A stretch of 64,000 nt of DNA from Halosaccharopolyspora lacisalsi (GTDB lineage Bacteria; Actinomycetota; Actinomycetes; Mycobacteriales; Pseudonocardiaceae), in contig NZ_JACGWZ010000003.1 of NCBI RefSeq assembly GCF_014137975.1, positions 275,501-339,500 of the forward strand. The letters run 5' to 3'. The translations under genes were made by a program, and so were the position numbers. Below, piece after piece: positions 48,012-57,799 of the stretch. Position 1 is the first letter of the stretch. Each line of letters starts with the position of its first letter. The notes beneath the pieces were generated by a model that was given only the letters and a program-made list of their open reading frames with translations, ran no database searches and was not told the origin of the DNA.

Positions 48012-50132
48012 CTACTCGGGGACGAGTCCCGTGGCCTCCGCGAGAAAGGCGAGCTGGTCGGTCGCCAGCCCCACCGTACGTGAAACAGCGCGAGCGGAGT
48101 GCCCCACCTCGGTTTCCCTGCGCAGTAGGACCGGTTGCCCGGTGGGGGGCGATACCGTGGCGTGTTGCAGCGCGGCGCACATCTTGCGAGCGTGCGAGGG
48201 GTCCACGCGGGAGTCCGACTCGAAGACGGTGAACAACACCGACGGGTAGTCGGTGCCCTTCGTCACGCGGTGGTACGGCGAGTACTCCAGCAACCAGCCC
48301 AGCTCCTCGGCGACCTCGGCACTGCCGTACTCCTCACTCCACAACGGCCCCAGCAGGAACTTCTCGTAGCGCACCATGTCCAGGAGCGGAGCCGAGCAGA
48401 CCACCGCCCGGTAGAGCTCGGGCCGCTGGGTCAGGGCCGCCCCCACCAGCAGGCCTCCGTTGGAACCGCCGGTGATCGCGAGTTGTTCAGCGCTGGTCCA
48501 ACCCTGCCTGATCAGGTGTTCGGCAGCGGCGTGGAAATCGTCGAACACGCGTTGTTTGTTCTCCCGCATCCCGGCGCGATGCCAGGACTCACCTTCCTCG
48601 CCGCCACCGCGCAGTGAGGGCTGCGCCCACACGCCACCCGCGGCGACCCAGGCCAGCGCCGAGGGCGAGTACCCGGGCTCGCGGGACAGGGAGAACCCGC
48701 CGTAGCCGGTGAGCAGTACCGGGCGCGTGCGGTCGGGCTCCGGGGTGGGACTCAGCACGAACATCCGGACCGTGGTGCCGTCAGCCGAGGTGTAGCGCAC
48801 CTGGCTGGTGTGCACCGGAGGCAGTTCGGGGGTGCCGGGGGCCTGCTCGGTGAGCGTGGTCCGCCCGGTCGTTCGCGAGTGGGAGTACACGCACGGCGGG
48901 GTGGCGAAGTCGGTCCAGCCGATCCACACCCGTTCGCCGTGCACCTCTGTGTGCTCGTCGACCGTGGTCAGCCCGGTGACCTGACCGGTACCCGGCAATG
49001 GCACCGTGCCGGTGGCCTCGCCGGTGTCGGGATCGTGCAGGGCCAGTTCGGAGACCGCGTGCCGCGTTCGCAGCACCGCGATCCGGGCGGGAGCCTCCGC
49101 GGTCGGAGGCAGCCGACGAGCGGCTTCGAGGACGGAGTCCTGCTCCTCACCGACCAGCTCCACCCAGTCGGCCGGGTCCGGAGCCGTGGGGTCGGCCACG
49201 CAGAGCCTCCAGCGTGGCGCGTTCAGCGTGGTCTGCACGTACAACCGCCCGTCCTGCTCCACCCAGGCCGAGGCACGAACCTCGTCGGAGTCGCTGAGGA
49301 CGCGGTGCAATCGGGGGATCGCGGCACCGTCGGAGAGGTCGCCGATCCACAGCGAGTCGCGTCGCGCCGTGCCCGGACTCCCGTGGATCAGCAGCCAGCG
49401 CCCGTCCCGGGACACGCTCACTCCGAAGAAGAAGGTGTGGTGCAGGTCCTGGCCGTGGACGAGCAGGTCCTGGGCGGGATCGGTGCCGATGCGGTGCCGC
49501 CATACCCGGCGGTGGAACTGGCGCTCGTCCTCGGGGACCGATTCGGGAGGCAGCCTGCGGACGTAGAAGATCTCCGCCCCACCGGGCAGCCACGCCACCG
49601 ACGACGAGCGGCACCGGTCGATCGGGCCGTCCAGGAGCTCCCCGCTGTCCACGTCGAGGACGTGGAGCACGGATTCCTCGTCACCACCCGTCGAGACCTG
49701 GTAGGCGAGCCGCTCACCCTCCAAACTCGGCGACCAGCGGTCGAGCGTCGTCAGCCCCGAGGGGTCGAGTGCGATGACGTCGAGCAGCACGCGCTCGTGG
49801 CCGTCGGCCTCCTGCACGAGCAGGACGGGGAACTCCTGGTCGGGAGCGCGTCGGGTGAAAAACGCTCGTCCGGCCCGCCACACGGGAGCCGAGACCGAAC
49901 CGGCCCGCAGCAGGAACCTCATCCGGTCGGCGAGCGGTTCCCGGCCCGGGAGCGCGTCGAGCCACGTTCGGGCGAGCTCGTCCTGGGCCGGCGACCACTC
50001 CCGAGTACGCTGGTCGGCGGGATCCTCCAGCCAGCGATACGGGTCGGACACGGTGTGGCCGTGGAGCTCCTCGACGAGCTCGGCTCGTTCGGCGTTCGGG
50101 TAGGACAGGGCCGTTGGTTCCACGTCGGTCAC
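48012..50132 (-). CDS. Prolyl oligopeptidase (S9 family)
   Basis: 706 residues. The N-terminal beta-propeller (from about residue 60 to 430) is followed by the alpha/beta-hydrolase domain. The nucleophile Ser lies in AITGGSNGGLLVG, Asp in FESDSRVDPSHARK and His in TEVGHSARAV. It cleaves short peptides after proline in the cytoplasm or outside; no signal peptide is seen. The start MTDVEPTALSYPNAERAELVEELHG is typical. It is an isolated gene between two intergenic regions of about 170-220 bp. Confidence 0.95.
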   Translation of the reverse strand: MTDVEPTALSYPNAERAELVEELHGHTVSDPYRWLEDPADQRTREWSPAQDELARTWLDALPGREPLADRMRFLLRAGSVSAPVWRAGRAFFTRRAPDQEFPVLLVQEADGHERVLLDVIALDPSGLTTLDRWSPSLEGERLAYQVSTGGDEESVLHVLDVDSGELLDGPIDRCRSSSVAWLPGGAEIFYVRRLPPESVPEDERQFHRRVWRHRIGTDPAQDLLVHGQDLHHTFFFGVSVSRDGRWLLIHGSPGTARRDSLWIGDLSDGAAIPRLHRVLSDSDEVRASAWVEQDGRLYVQTTLNAPRWRLCVADPTAPDPADWVELVGEEQDSVLEAARRLPPTAEAPARIAVLRTRHAVSELALHDPDTGEATGTVPLPGTGQVTGLTTVDEHTEVHGERVWIGWTDFATPPCVYSHSRTTGRTTLTEQAPGTPELPPVHTSQVRYTSADGTTVRMFVLSPTPEPDRTRPVLLTGYGGFSLSREPGYSPSALAWVAAGGVWAQPSLRGGGEEGESWHRAGMRENKQRVFDDFHAAAEHLIRQGWTSAEQLAITGGSNGGLLVGAALTQRPELYRAVVCSAPLLDMVRYEKFLLGPLWSEEYGSAEVAEELGWLLEYSPYHRVTKGTDYPSVLFTVFESDSRVDPSHARKMCAALQHATVSPPTGQPVLLRRETEVGHSARAVSRTVGLATDQLAFLAEATGLVPE

Positions 50133-50356
50133 AGTTACCGACCATACGGACTTCGTCCCGATGCTTCGGAGCGTTTCCTCGCGTGCGTTTTTCGGGACGG
50201 AGCGGTTTCGGACTCGTGCGAAGGGGGCACGCCCTTCGATTTGATGTTGGTTCAGCCTGGCTTCACCGAAATTTTCCCGGTGCGACGGGGATCACACGTG
50301 CGTTCCGGCCGGGTTTTGTGTTCGACTATTGCTCGGTAACCGGTGGAGGTGGTCGA

Positions 50357-50971
50357 GTGCCCGACCGAAAACCCACGCCTGCCGGCGCAGCCACGGGGCT
50401 GGCGTCGCGGACCGTTTCGTGCCTGTCGCACGGTACGACGTCCCGGTGGAAGCGGCGCGTGCTGTTGCTCAACACGACCTTCGAGCCGCTCACCGCGCTG
50501 CCGTTGCGCCGCGCGATCGTGCTGGTCATGTGCGGTAAGGCCGAGGTGGTTCACGGAGACTCGGCCGGGGACACGTTGCACTCGGCCACCAGCAGTCTCG
50601 AGGTGCCCTCGGTGATCCGGCTGAGCACCTTCGTGCAAGTGCCCTATCGCGGACGAGTGCCGCTGAGCCGGCCGGCGTTGATGCAGCGTGACAACTATCG
50701 GTGCGCGTACTGCGGCAAGCGCGCCGAGACCATCGACCATGTCGTACCGCGCAGTCGTGGTGGCGGACATTCCTGGGAGAACTGCGTCGCCTGCTGCGCG
50801 AGGTGCAATCACCGGAAGGCGGACCGGACTCTGCGCGAGCTGGGATGGCAGTTGTCCGAAACGCCGCGAGCTCCTCGGGGGAGGCACTGGCGACTGGTTT
50901 CGGGAACGCATGATCCCGATCCGCTCTGGCTTCCTTATCTGGGTGAACAGGTACCCGGTCGCGGTAGCTGA
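50357..50971 (+). CDS. HNH endonuclease family protein, conserved in actinomycetes
   Basis: 204 residues. The N-terminal half (RRVLLLNTTFEPLTALPLRRAIVLVMCGKAEVVHGD) is characteristic of a housekeeping-type HNH family. The nuclease is CAYCGKRAETIDHVVPRSRGGGHSWENCVACCARCNHRKADR, with two Cys pairs and the central His. GTG 50357 lies 7 bases after GGAGG. Its cellular role is unknown; the HNH and zinc-binding residues look intact. Confidence 0.88.
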   Translation: MPDRKPTPAGAATGLASRTVSCLSHGTTSRWKRRVLLLNTTFEPLTALPLRRAIVLVMCGKAEVVHGDSAGDTLHSATSSLEVPSVIRLSTFVQVPYRGRVPLSRPALMQRDNYRCAYCGKRAETIDHVVPRSRGGGHSWENCVACCARCNHRKADRTLRELGWQLSETPRAPRGRHWRLVSGTHDPDPLWLPYLGEQVPGRGS

Positions 50972-50982
50972 GACTTTCCTGC

Positions 50983-51309
50983 TCAAACCGCGACTCGCCT
51001 CCGCCTGCCGCTGATGCGCACGCCGCTCCTGCCGCTGATGCGCACGCCGCGGTGATTGCTGGTACGTACCCCACTCCGGCTGTCGACGCGGCCGCCGTGA
51101 CGGTTGCCGACGTGGCGGTCGCTGATGCGGACACCGGACCTGCTGCTGATCCGGACGCCGTGGCGTGTACTGATGCGTACGCCGCTCCTGCCGCTGATCC
51201 GTACGCCACTGTCGTAACTATTAATGCGCACACCGTGTTCAATGAGTGCGGCCCTGTAGTCCGAACGGGTGAAAGTGCGGTCCTGATTTTGGCGGTTGCT
51301 CGGGAGCAT
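50983..51309 (-). CDS. Octapeptide-repeat protein (GVRISGRS-type)
   Basis: 108 residues; the C-terminal 75 consist of about eight units of eight residues with consensus GVRIS-x-R-(S/H), for example GVRISGRS, GVRISTRH and GVRISSRS, interrupted once by VGNRHGGRVDSRS. The encoding DNA is a degenerate 24-bp minisatellite (consensus on the plus strand CTGATGCGCACGCC). A near-perfect ribosome-binding site (AGGAGG) lies just before the ATG at 51309, which makes expression credible. Regular short repeats with alternating hydrophobic and Arg residues could fold as a beta-solenoid or bind nucleic acid. I do not recognise the family. Confidence 0.5.
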   Translation of the reverse strand: MLPSNRQNQDRTFTRSDYRAALIEHGVRINSYDSGVRISGRSGVRISTRHGVRISSRSGVRISDRHVGNRHGGRVDSRSGVRTSNHRGVRISGRSGVRISGRRRRVAV

Positions 51310-51672
51310 TATGTACCTCCTGTAGTCGTGGTCTTGCCTGGAACAAGTTTGATCGAATACGCAAGACCCATACAGGTGAAACTAGAATCACCACTGGCCG
51401 GATACAAGCCGCCAACTTGACCGCCGGTTGCCCCCTTCCGGTCGGACTCCGAACAGTGGTCGGCTTCGGGTGAACGCTGTAAAATCGGTGGGTTAACACA
51501 CGGTGTTTGGTGACACACCGTGATCTCTGGACGGCTTCTGTGTGACTTTTGGATGATTTTTCGAGCTGTGTCACCCGTTACGCGGGACGTTCCGGGGTGC
51601 TCGCTTCCGAGGTCACCTTTTTCCGTCGTGCCTCTTGGCCCGGACGCGACGAACATCGGATACCGTGCTGGT

Positions 51673-51930
51673 GTGACTGTCCTGCAGACCCTGCTCGTCT
51701 TGGCGGTGATCCCCGCGGCCATCTACGGGGTGGTCGTGCTCATCGTGCTGTGGCCGAAGTTCGTCCATCGCCCCCGTTATCGCGCCGGTCAGGAGTGGAA
51801 CTTTCCGCCGGTCTTCTGGGTGGCCGACCCGGGGAGCGTGACTACGAGCAGCCCGCCGGCGAAGGAGACCGACACCGGGACGGAGCCACAGCTCAACACG
51901 GCTCGGGGAGGCGCACGTGGCAACTGGTGA
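51673..51930 (+). CDS. Small single-TM membrane protein
   Basis: 85 residues with one N-terminal membrane helix (LQTLLVLAVIPAAIYGVVVLIVLW), then a basic patch and an aromatic motif (GQEWNFPPVFWVADPG). GTG 51673 is preferred because homologues known to me start at this point. It overlaps the DUF5130 gene by 14 bp, and this pair is conserved in actinomycetes. A membrane-anchoring partner of the DUF5130 protein is a reasonable guess. Confidence 0.72.
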   Translation: MTVLQTLLVLAVIPAAIYGVVVLIVLWPKFVHRPRYRAGQEWNFPPVFWVADPGSVTTSSPPAKETDTGTEPQLNTARGGARGNW

Positions 51931-52420
51931 CATCGCGGAGACCTCGGCCGGGAAGCGGTCCGAGGAACTGGCGACCGGTGAGGTGCGCATGCCCACCGGG
52001 CGAGTTTCGATCGCTCGACGCATCGAGCCGCAACGGCCGAGCCTGCCCTTCAGCCAGGGCCAGCTCACGCGTCTGGACGAGGCGTTGGCACTGTCCAGCC
52101 GTACGACGGGCCTGGAGTTCGCGATCTACCTCGGTGATCTCGGCGAGCAGACTCGTGAGCGTGCCGAAGAAATCCACGCCAACCTGGCGGGACGGTCCCC
52201 GGAAGGGGTGCTGATCGCGGTCTCGCCCGGTCAGCGCCAGATCGAAGTGATCACGGGTGAGGAGTCCCACCGGCGGGTTCCGGACCGTACCTGCAAGCTC
52301 GCCGTGATGAACATGGTCGCCTCCTTCAAGGAGGGCGATCTGGTCGAGGGACTCGTCGGCGCGTTGCGGATGCTCTCGGATGCGGCCGGGACCCGTTTCG
52401 AGTCCACCCCCGGACACTGA
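51917..52420 (+). CDS. DUF5130 (TPM-like) protein
   Basis: 167 residues. The region LDEALALSSRTTGLEFAIYLGDL ... EGVLIAVSPGQRQIEVITGEESHRRVPDRTCKLAVMNMVASFKEGDLVEGLV is the conserved DUF5130 fold, related to TPM-domain phosphatases. No signal peptide. GTG 51917 overlaps the small membrane protein. Function not established. Confidence 0.85.
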   Translation: MATGDIAETSAGKRSEELATGEVRMPTGRVSIARRIEPQRPSLPFSQGQLTRLDEALALSSRTTGLEFAIYLGDLGEQTRERAEEIHANLAGRSPEGVLIAVSPGQRQIEVITGEESHRRVPDRTCKLAVMNMVASFKEGDLVEGLVGALRMLSDAAGTRFESTPGH

Positions 52421-52475
52421 ACCCGAGGTCGGCCGGCCCGTTACGCGCGAATCCCCTCGAAGGGACTCTTCCGGG

Positions 52476-53237
52476 TCACAGCAGGTCGAAGTTCTGGAAG
52501 TGCCGGAACATCTCGTAGGCCGAGGACGTCGTGGCCACGGCGCCGAGTCGACGGGCCTGGTCTCCGTACTGCGACTGGCCGCGCTGCGCGCTGAACACGA
52601 TGACCGGGATGTCCACGCCGAGGTCGCGCAGTTCGCGCAGCAACGCGAGGCCGGCGTCGGTGCGGCGCCGGCCGTCCTCCTTGCGGGACATGTCCGACAC
52701 GATCAGCCGGTACGGGCGGTTGGCCACTTCCGAGAGGGCGTCGTCAGTGGTCCGAGTGGTCGTGACTCGCACTCCGTTGCTTCGGAGTTGCTCCACGAGC
52801 AGCGCGTGGGTCTCCGGCCGCTCGGCCACCCAGAGCACGGCGAACGGTTCCGGGCCGGTGGGAGCGTGCACCGGGGGCAGTTCGGTCTCGTCGGAGGGCT
52901 CGGGGGCCTGCTCGAACTCGGAGAACTCGTCCGGTGCCCGCTCCACGGGAGGTTCGGAGGCCGACTCCGGTTCGGACGGCCGTGGCAGCGTGGTCCGCTC
53001 GCTCTCATCCAGCTTCTCGTTGAGATTGCTCAACTGACGCTGCAGGTCCTGGATCATCTCGTTCTGCTGATCGTTGAGCTCGTGGAACGTCAGCCGCTGG
53101 CCACCGACCTCGAACTCCAGCTCGCGCCGCTCGGCGGTACGCAGCACCCGCCAGATGGCCCGTCGGAAGATGAGCAGGGCCACCAGCGTGATCAGCGGCC
53201 AGAGGAGCTGGGATATCGAGGAGATCAACTCGTGCAT
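52476..53237 (-). CDS. Membrane-anchored coiled-coil protein with receiver-like domain
   Basis: 253 residues. One N-terminal membrane helix (ISQLLWPLITLVALLIFRR) is followed by a coiled coil (FHELNDQQNEMIQDLQRQLSNLNEKLDES), a Glu/Pro-rich linker and a C-terminal receiver-like domain (FAVLWVAERPETHALLVEQLRSNG ... RPYRLIVSDMSRKEDG ... IPVIVFSA). The phospho-acceptor Asp is in SDMSRKEDG. No DNA-binding domain or adjacent kinase is visible, so it may act as a localised signalling receptor. ATG 53237. Confidence 0.78.
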   Translation of the reverse strand: MHELISSISQLLWPLITLVALLIFRRAIWRVLRTAERRELEFEVGGQRLTFHELNDQQNEMIQDLQRQLSNLNEKLDESERTTLPRPSEPESASEPPVERAPDEFSEFEQAPEPSDETELPPVHAPTGPEPFAVLWVAERPETHALLVEQLRSNGVRVTTTRTTDDALSEVANRPYRLIVSDMSRKEDGRRRTDAGLALLRELRDLGVDIPVIVFSAQRGQSQYGDQARRLGAVATTSSAYEMFRHFQNFDLL

Positions 53238-53368
53238 GACCGCTCCACCGCTCGCCGGACCGCTGCGATCATCTTACGTGACGTGTCCATGCGAGTCCGT
53301 AGCGTCACGAAGCGGCGCGGTGGTGGTCGAGCTCGCCCGAAACGGCCACCACCGCGCCTGCTCGTTCC

Positions 53369-55948
53369 TCAGGAGCGGTCGAACTCCCGTGCGGCGAGGG
53401 CGCGCACGATCCCCGCGCGGCCTTCGGAGACCAACCTGCGCAGAGCGGGCGGGTGCTCACCGGCCAACCACGCGTCGGCGGCCTGCACGGTCTCCGGCTC
53501 CACGGCCCACGAGGGGAACAGGCCGATCACCGTCGGCTGAGCACGCTCGCTGGAGCGCCGCTGCCAGACTTCGTCGATCTCGTCGAAGTAGCGCTGCACG
53601 TAGTCCACCAGCAGTTCGCGCTGGCGCGGGTGCTGGAAGCCGCTGATGATCGCTTCGTTGATGGCGTTGGGCAGCTCGTCGTCGTGTACGGCACGCTGCC
53701 ACGCCCGCTCCTTGGCCTCCGGCGTGGGGATCAGCGCCCTGGCCCGTTCCGCACGCCGCTGACCCGTCGCGGTCGGGTCCTGGATCAGCTCGGCGTCGAT
53801 CTCGGTCTCCTCGGCGACACCGTGGGCGACCAGCGCTTGCAGCAGCCGCCAACGCAGGTCGGTGTCGACGGTGAGGCCCTTCAGCGGTGCCGAACCGTCC
53901 AGCCACCCGCGCAGCACGGCCAACTGATCGGTGTTGAGCACCGAGCTGGTCAGCGAGTTGACCAGGGCCAGCTGGTGGTCCGAACCGGCCTCGGCGGTGC
54001 GGGCGAGCTCCAGCACCCGCTCCGCGTAGCGTTGCCAGCCTTCCGGCTGCCATGCCGGATCGGCGTAGGAGGACAGCGCGGTCTGGGCCTGCATCAGCAC
54101 CCGCTGCACGACCCCGATCTCGGTCTCGGCGCCGATGCCGCCCGCGGCGTCCTGCCCGAGCACCAGAGTCACGAAGTCGCGCGCCTTGAGCTCGGCCTCC
54201 CTGGTCATCTCCCACGCGGTGGACCAGCACAGCGCGCGCGGCAGCGACTCGGAGACGTCCCCGATGTGGTCGATCAGCGTGGCCAGCGACTCCGGATCCA
54301 GCCGCATCGTGCAGTAGGTGAGGTCGTCGTCGTTGACCAGCACGAGTTTGCCGCGGTGCGTGCCGAGCAGCTCCGGCACCTCGGTGCGTTCGCCGGTGAC
54401 GTCGAGCTCCACCCGGTTGGTGCGAACCAGCTTGCCGGTGGAGTCGTCGTCGTAGACGCCGACGGCCAGCCGGTGGGTACGGTGCTCGCCCTGGCCGGGC
54501 CTGGCCGGGCTCTGGAGCACCGCGAACTCCGTGAAGCGCCCGGCCTCGTCGGTGGCGATCTTGGGCCGCAGCATGTTCAGCCCCGTGGTCTGCAGCCACT
54601 GGGCGCTCCACCACGACAGGTCGCGCCCGGAAGCCTCCTCCAGCGCGGTCAGCAGGTCCTCCAGCGTGGCGTTGCCCCAGGCGTGGCGGTCGAAGTACAC
54701 CTTCAGACCGGACAGGAAGTTCTCCAGGCCGACGTAGGCGACGAGCTGCTTGAGCACCGACGCGCCCTTGGCGTAGGTGATGCCGTCGAAGTTGACCTCG
54801 ACGGCCTGCAGGTCGGGGATGTCGGCGGCCACCGGATGGGTGGAGGGAAGCTGGTCCTGGCGATAGGCCCAGGACTTCTCCACGTTGGCGAACGTCGTCC
54901 AGGCGTGCGTGTACTGCGTGGCCGATACCTGGGCCAGCACGCTGGCCCAGGTCGCGAACGACTCGTTGAGCCACAGGTCGTTCCACCAGCGCATCGTGAC
55001 GAGGTCGCCGAACCACATGTGCGCCATCTCGTGCAGCACGGTCTCGGAGCGGCGTTCGTAGAGGTACTCGGTAACCCGGGAGCGGAAGACGTACTCCTCG
55101 AGGAAGGTCACGCAGCCCGCGTTCTCCATGGCGCCCGCGTTGAACTCGGGCACGAAGCACTGGTCGTACTTGGCGAACGGGTAGTTCACCCCGAAGGCCT
55201 GGTGGTAGAAGCCGAAGCCCTGCTTGGTCTCGGTGAACAGGCGCTCGGCGTCGAGGTGCTCGGCCAGCGAGGCGCGGCAGTACAGGCCCAGCGGTATGTC
55301 GTCCTGGCCGTCGACGCCGTGGAAGGTGTCCCGCCATTCCGCGTAGGGGCCGGCGACGAGGGCGACGAGATAGGTCGACATCGGGGGCGTGGTGTCGAAG
55401 ACGTGCCGCTTCGCGCCGTCGACCTCGGCGCCGATCTCGGCCGGGGAGTTGGAGACGACCTTCCACTCGGCCGGAGCGGTCACCGTGAGCTGATAGGTGG
55501 CCTTGAGGTCCGGCTGGTCGAAGCAGGTGAACATCCGCTTGGCGTCGGCCGTTTCGAACTGGCTGTAGAGGTAGACGCCGCCGTCGACCGGGTCGACGAA
55601 GCGGTGCAGCCCCTCGCCGGTGTTGGTGTAGGCGCAGTCGGCGCGCACGACGAGCTCGTTGTCCTCGGCCAGGCCCGGCAGGGTGATCCCGCGGGATTCC
55701 TCGTAGTCGGACAGATCCAGCTCGACGCCGTTGAGCACGGCGCTGCGCACCCGGGCGGCGATCAGGTCGATCCAGGTCGTGGCGCCGACGTCGGCGCTGT
55801 GGAAGCGCACCGTCGTGGTGGAGCCGAAGGTCTCCACGTCCTGCCCGCCCGCGCCTTCGGACAGGTCCAGGTCCACCACGTACGACCGGACCGTGAGCAG
55901 CTCGGCACGCTGCTCGGCCTGCTGGCGGGTGAGATTCGGCGGGGCCAC
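53369..55948 (-). CDS. pepN: Aminopeptidase N
   Basis: 859 residues, M1 family. It has the exopeptidase motif NAGAMENAG, and the zinc site [12 protein letters not shown] with the third ligand Glu in WLNESFA. Length and architecture match actinomycete PepN. It removes N-terminal residues from peptides in the cytoplasm. ATG 55948. Divergent from the Mrx2-like gene. Confidence 0.97.
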   Translation of the reverse strand: MAPPNLTRQQAEQRAELLTVRSYVVDLDLSEGAGGQDVETFGSTTTVRFHSADVGATTWIDLIAARVRSAVLNGVELDLSDYEESRGITLPGLAEDNELVVRADCAYTNTGEGLHRFVDPVDGGVYLYSQFETADAKRMFTCFDQPDLKATYQLTVTAPAEWKVVSNSPAEIGAEVDGAKRHVFDTTPPMSTYLVALVAGPYAEWRDTFHGVDGQDDIPLGLYCRASLAEHLDAERLFTETKQGFGFYHQAFGVNYPFAKYDQCFVPEFNAGAMENAGCVTFLEEYVFRSRVTEYLYERRSETVLHEMAHMWFGDLVTMRWWNDLWLNESFATWASVLAQVSATQYTHAWTTFANVEKSWAYRQDQLPSTHPVAADIPDLQAVEVNFDGITYAKGASVLKQLVAYVGLENFLSGLKVYFDRHAWGNATLEDLLTALEEASGRDLSWWSAQWLQTTGLNMLRPKIATDEAGRFTEFAVLQSPARPGQGEHRTHRLAVGVYDDDSTGKLVRTNRVELDVTGERTEVPELLGTHRGKLVLVNDDDLTYCTMRLDPESLATLIDHIGDVSESLPRALCWSTAWEMTREAELKARDFVTLVLGQDAAGGIGAETEIGVVQRVLMQAQTALSSYADPAWQPEGWQRYAERVLELARTAEAGSDHQLALVNSLTSSVLNTDQLAVLRGWLDGSAPLKGLTVDTDLRWRLLQALVAHGVAEETEIDAELIQDPTATGQRRAERARALIPTPEAKERAWQRAVHDDELPNAINEAIISGFQHPRQRELLVDYVQRYFDEIDEVWQRRSSERAQPTVIGLFPSWAVEPETVQAADAWLAGEHPPALRRLVSEGRAGIVRALAAREFDRS

Positions 55949-56147
55949 GGATCACCTCGTTGTTCTTCGATGGGCGCCGTCGGTGCGGCATCATTGCGGA
56001 TTGCTGGCATCCAATCACGTCCACACCGCGCTCGCCGCCGGGCGGGTGTTCGTCGTTCGGCGTGTCGGCGTCTTCGGGAAGAGATCGGGGAGGTCGGCGG
56101 TTGAGACGGGGGAACGAGTCGCGAACGATCCGGATCTGGAGATGGCG

Positions 56148-56789
56148 ATGACGACTGTGGCCGAGGCTTACCCCGAACTCTCGGAGCGGCCGAGGGTGGA
56201 CTTCTACTTCGATCCGGCGTGCCCCTTCGCCTGGGTGTCCTCGCGGTGGATCCTCGAAGTGGAGCAGGTCCGCGACATCGACCTGCACTTTCGGGTGATG
56301 AGCCTGAGCGTGCTCAACGAGGGGCGTGACCTGGGCGAGGGGTACCAGGAGCTCATGGACTCCGCGTGGAAGCCGGTGCGGGTGGCCGTGGCCGCGGCCA
56401 AGCATCACGGTGCTGACGTGCTCTCGCCGCTGTACACGGCGATGGGCAGGCGGATCCACGATCAGGGCGATCGGGACTTCGACCAGGTGATCTCCGAGGC
56501 GCTGGCCGAGGTCGACCTGCCAGCCTCGTTGGCCGATGCCGCCACGAGCAAGGAGTACGACGACGAGCTGCGTGCCAGCCACCACGCCGGGATGGACCCG
56601 GTCGGTGACGACGTCGGTACCCCGACGATCCACGTCGACGGCGTGGCGTTCTTCGGCCCCATCACGACGCGGGTTCCCCGGGGAGAGGAAGCGGGCAAGC
56701 TGTTCGACGGTGCCCGGCTGCTGGCGAGCTACCCCTACTTCTTCGAGCTCAAGCGCACCCGTACCGAGTCGCCGCAGTTCGACTACTGA
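56148..56789 (+). CDS. Mycothiol-dependent nitroreductase Mrx2-like (Rv2466c-family), CxxA variant
   Basis: 213 residues with a DsbA-like thioredoxin fold: [45 protein letters not shown], and near the end [20 protein letters not shown]. The mycobacterial enzyme has CPWCW; here the second Cys is Ala (CPFAW), so only the nucleophilic Cys remains. A monothiol, mycothiol-dependent mechanism remains possible. ATG at 56148 has GGAG seven bases upstream; ATG 56142 is an alternative. Confidence 0.9.
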   Translation: MTTVAEAYPELSERPRVDFYFDPACPFAWVSSRWILEVEQVRDIDLHFRVMSLSVLNEGRDLGEGYQELMDSAWKPVRVAVAAAKHHGADVLSPLYTAMGRRIHDQGDRDFDQVISEALAEVDLPASLADAATSKEYDDELRASHHAGMDPVGDDVGTPTIHVDGVAFFGPITTRVPRGEEAGKLFDGARLLASYPYFFELKRTRTESPQFDY

Positions 56790-56869
56790 GTCGGTTGCAC
56801 GAGTGGCCGTTGACAGCGTCCGGGGCGGTCTCCGTGCGGGAACGGCTTCGGACACTGGTGCGGTTCGAC

Positions 56870-56968
56870 GGCGGGTCCGCCGAGGTGCGGACCCGCCGGA
56901 GTCGACGTGGCGTACGTCGAGAACACGGATCGTCATCGGCACCGTCCGGACGAGTTCCGGACGGTGCC
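56870..56968. terminator. Two tandem hairpins between convergent genes
   Basis: Hairpin 1: GGCGGGTCCGC / GCGGACCCGCC with a 6-nt loop (56870-56897). Hairpin 2: GGCACCGTCCGGA / TCCGGACGGTGCC with a 5-nt loop (56938-56968). They lie between the convergent stops of the Mrx2-like and MBL genes, suiting bidirectional termination without U-tracts, as is common in high-GC actinomycetes. Confidence 0.75.
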
Positions 56969-56997
56969 GGCGCGTCGCTGTCCGCGAGGGAGCAACG

Positions 56998-57796
56998 TCA
57001 GCAAGCGGTGTGCCGCAGTGCGGTACGCGTGGTCTCGGCAGGGAGAGGGGATCGGCACAGTGCTTCGTCCGCGGTGATCGCACCGGACGAGACCTCGCTG
57101 CACAGCGAGGCCAGGGCGGCGAGTTCGTCCCGCTGGGCGGTGGCGAATCCCGGCCCGACGGGATCGCCGTGGCCGGGTACGAGGGTGGAGCACCGCGATT
57201 CCAGGAGGGCGTCCACGGCGTGCGGCCACCGCGACGGGTGGGCGTCCTCGAAATCCGGCGGCCCGCCGCTCTCGACCAGATCGCCGGTGAAGACGACCCC
57301 CGAGTCCTCCACCGCGGCGACGAGATCGTGGTCCGTGTGCCCCTTGCCAGGATGGGACAGCCGCACCGACCGCCCGCCCAGGCCGATCACGGTTTCCTCG
57401 TGCACGAGATGGTCCGGCACGACCGGAACCGTCCGGGCCAGCGCGTCGGCCGTGTCGTTCCGATCCTGCTCGCGATAGTGCTCGGTCCACGCGTCGCGCT
57501 GAGCCGCCGCGGTCCGTTCGAGGTGGGAGACGCATCCCTCGTGCGCCCAGACGGGAGCGGGTAGGAACGCCTCCGTGCCGAAGCAGTGGTCGAAGTGGCC
57601 GTGCGTGAGAACCACCTTCCAGGGCAGCGGGGTGATCTCCCGTACGGCCGTGGCGAGCTCTGCGCCCTGCTCGCGGTCACCACGCGTGTCGATCACCAGT
57701 GCCCACTCGTCGCCGACGACCAGTCCCACGGACAGGTCCAGCTCCGCGTAGCGGCGCACCAGCACCCCGTCGCCGAGATCCACCCATCGCCCCACG
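56998..57796 (-). CDS. MBL-fold metallo-hydrolase
   Basis: 265 residues with VVLTHGHFDHCFG (the HxHxDH metal motif), HPGKGHTDHD and TLVPGHGDPVG. Such enzymes hydrolyse lactones, thioesters or nucleic acids; the substrate here is unknown. GTG 57796 follows GGAGGGG and comes just after the ComB-like stop codon, so the two form an operon. Confidence 0.88.
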
Positions 57797-57799
57797 TCG

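Noticed and set aside
51000-51250. The 24-bp tandem repeat as a CRISPR array
   Set aside because: Units are contiguous without unique spacers, and period and sequence do not match the CRISPR repeats.
53457-57083. A 1208-codon minus-strand open frame
   Set aside because: Shadow of pepN and neighbouring genes; low-complexity composition with no domain.
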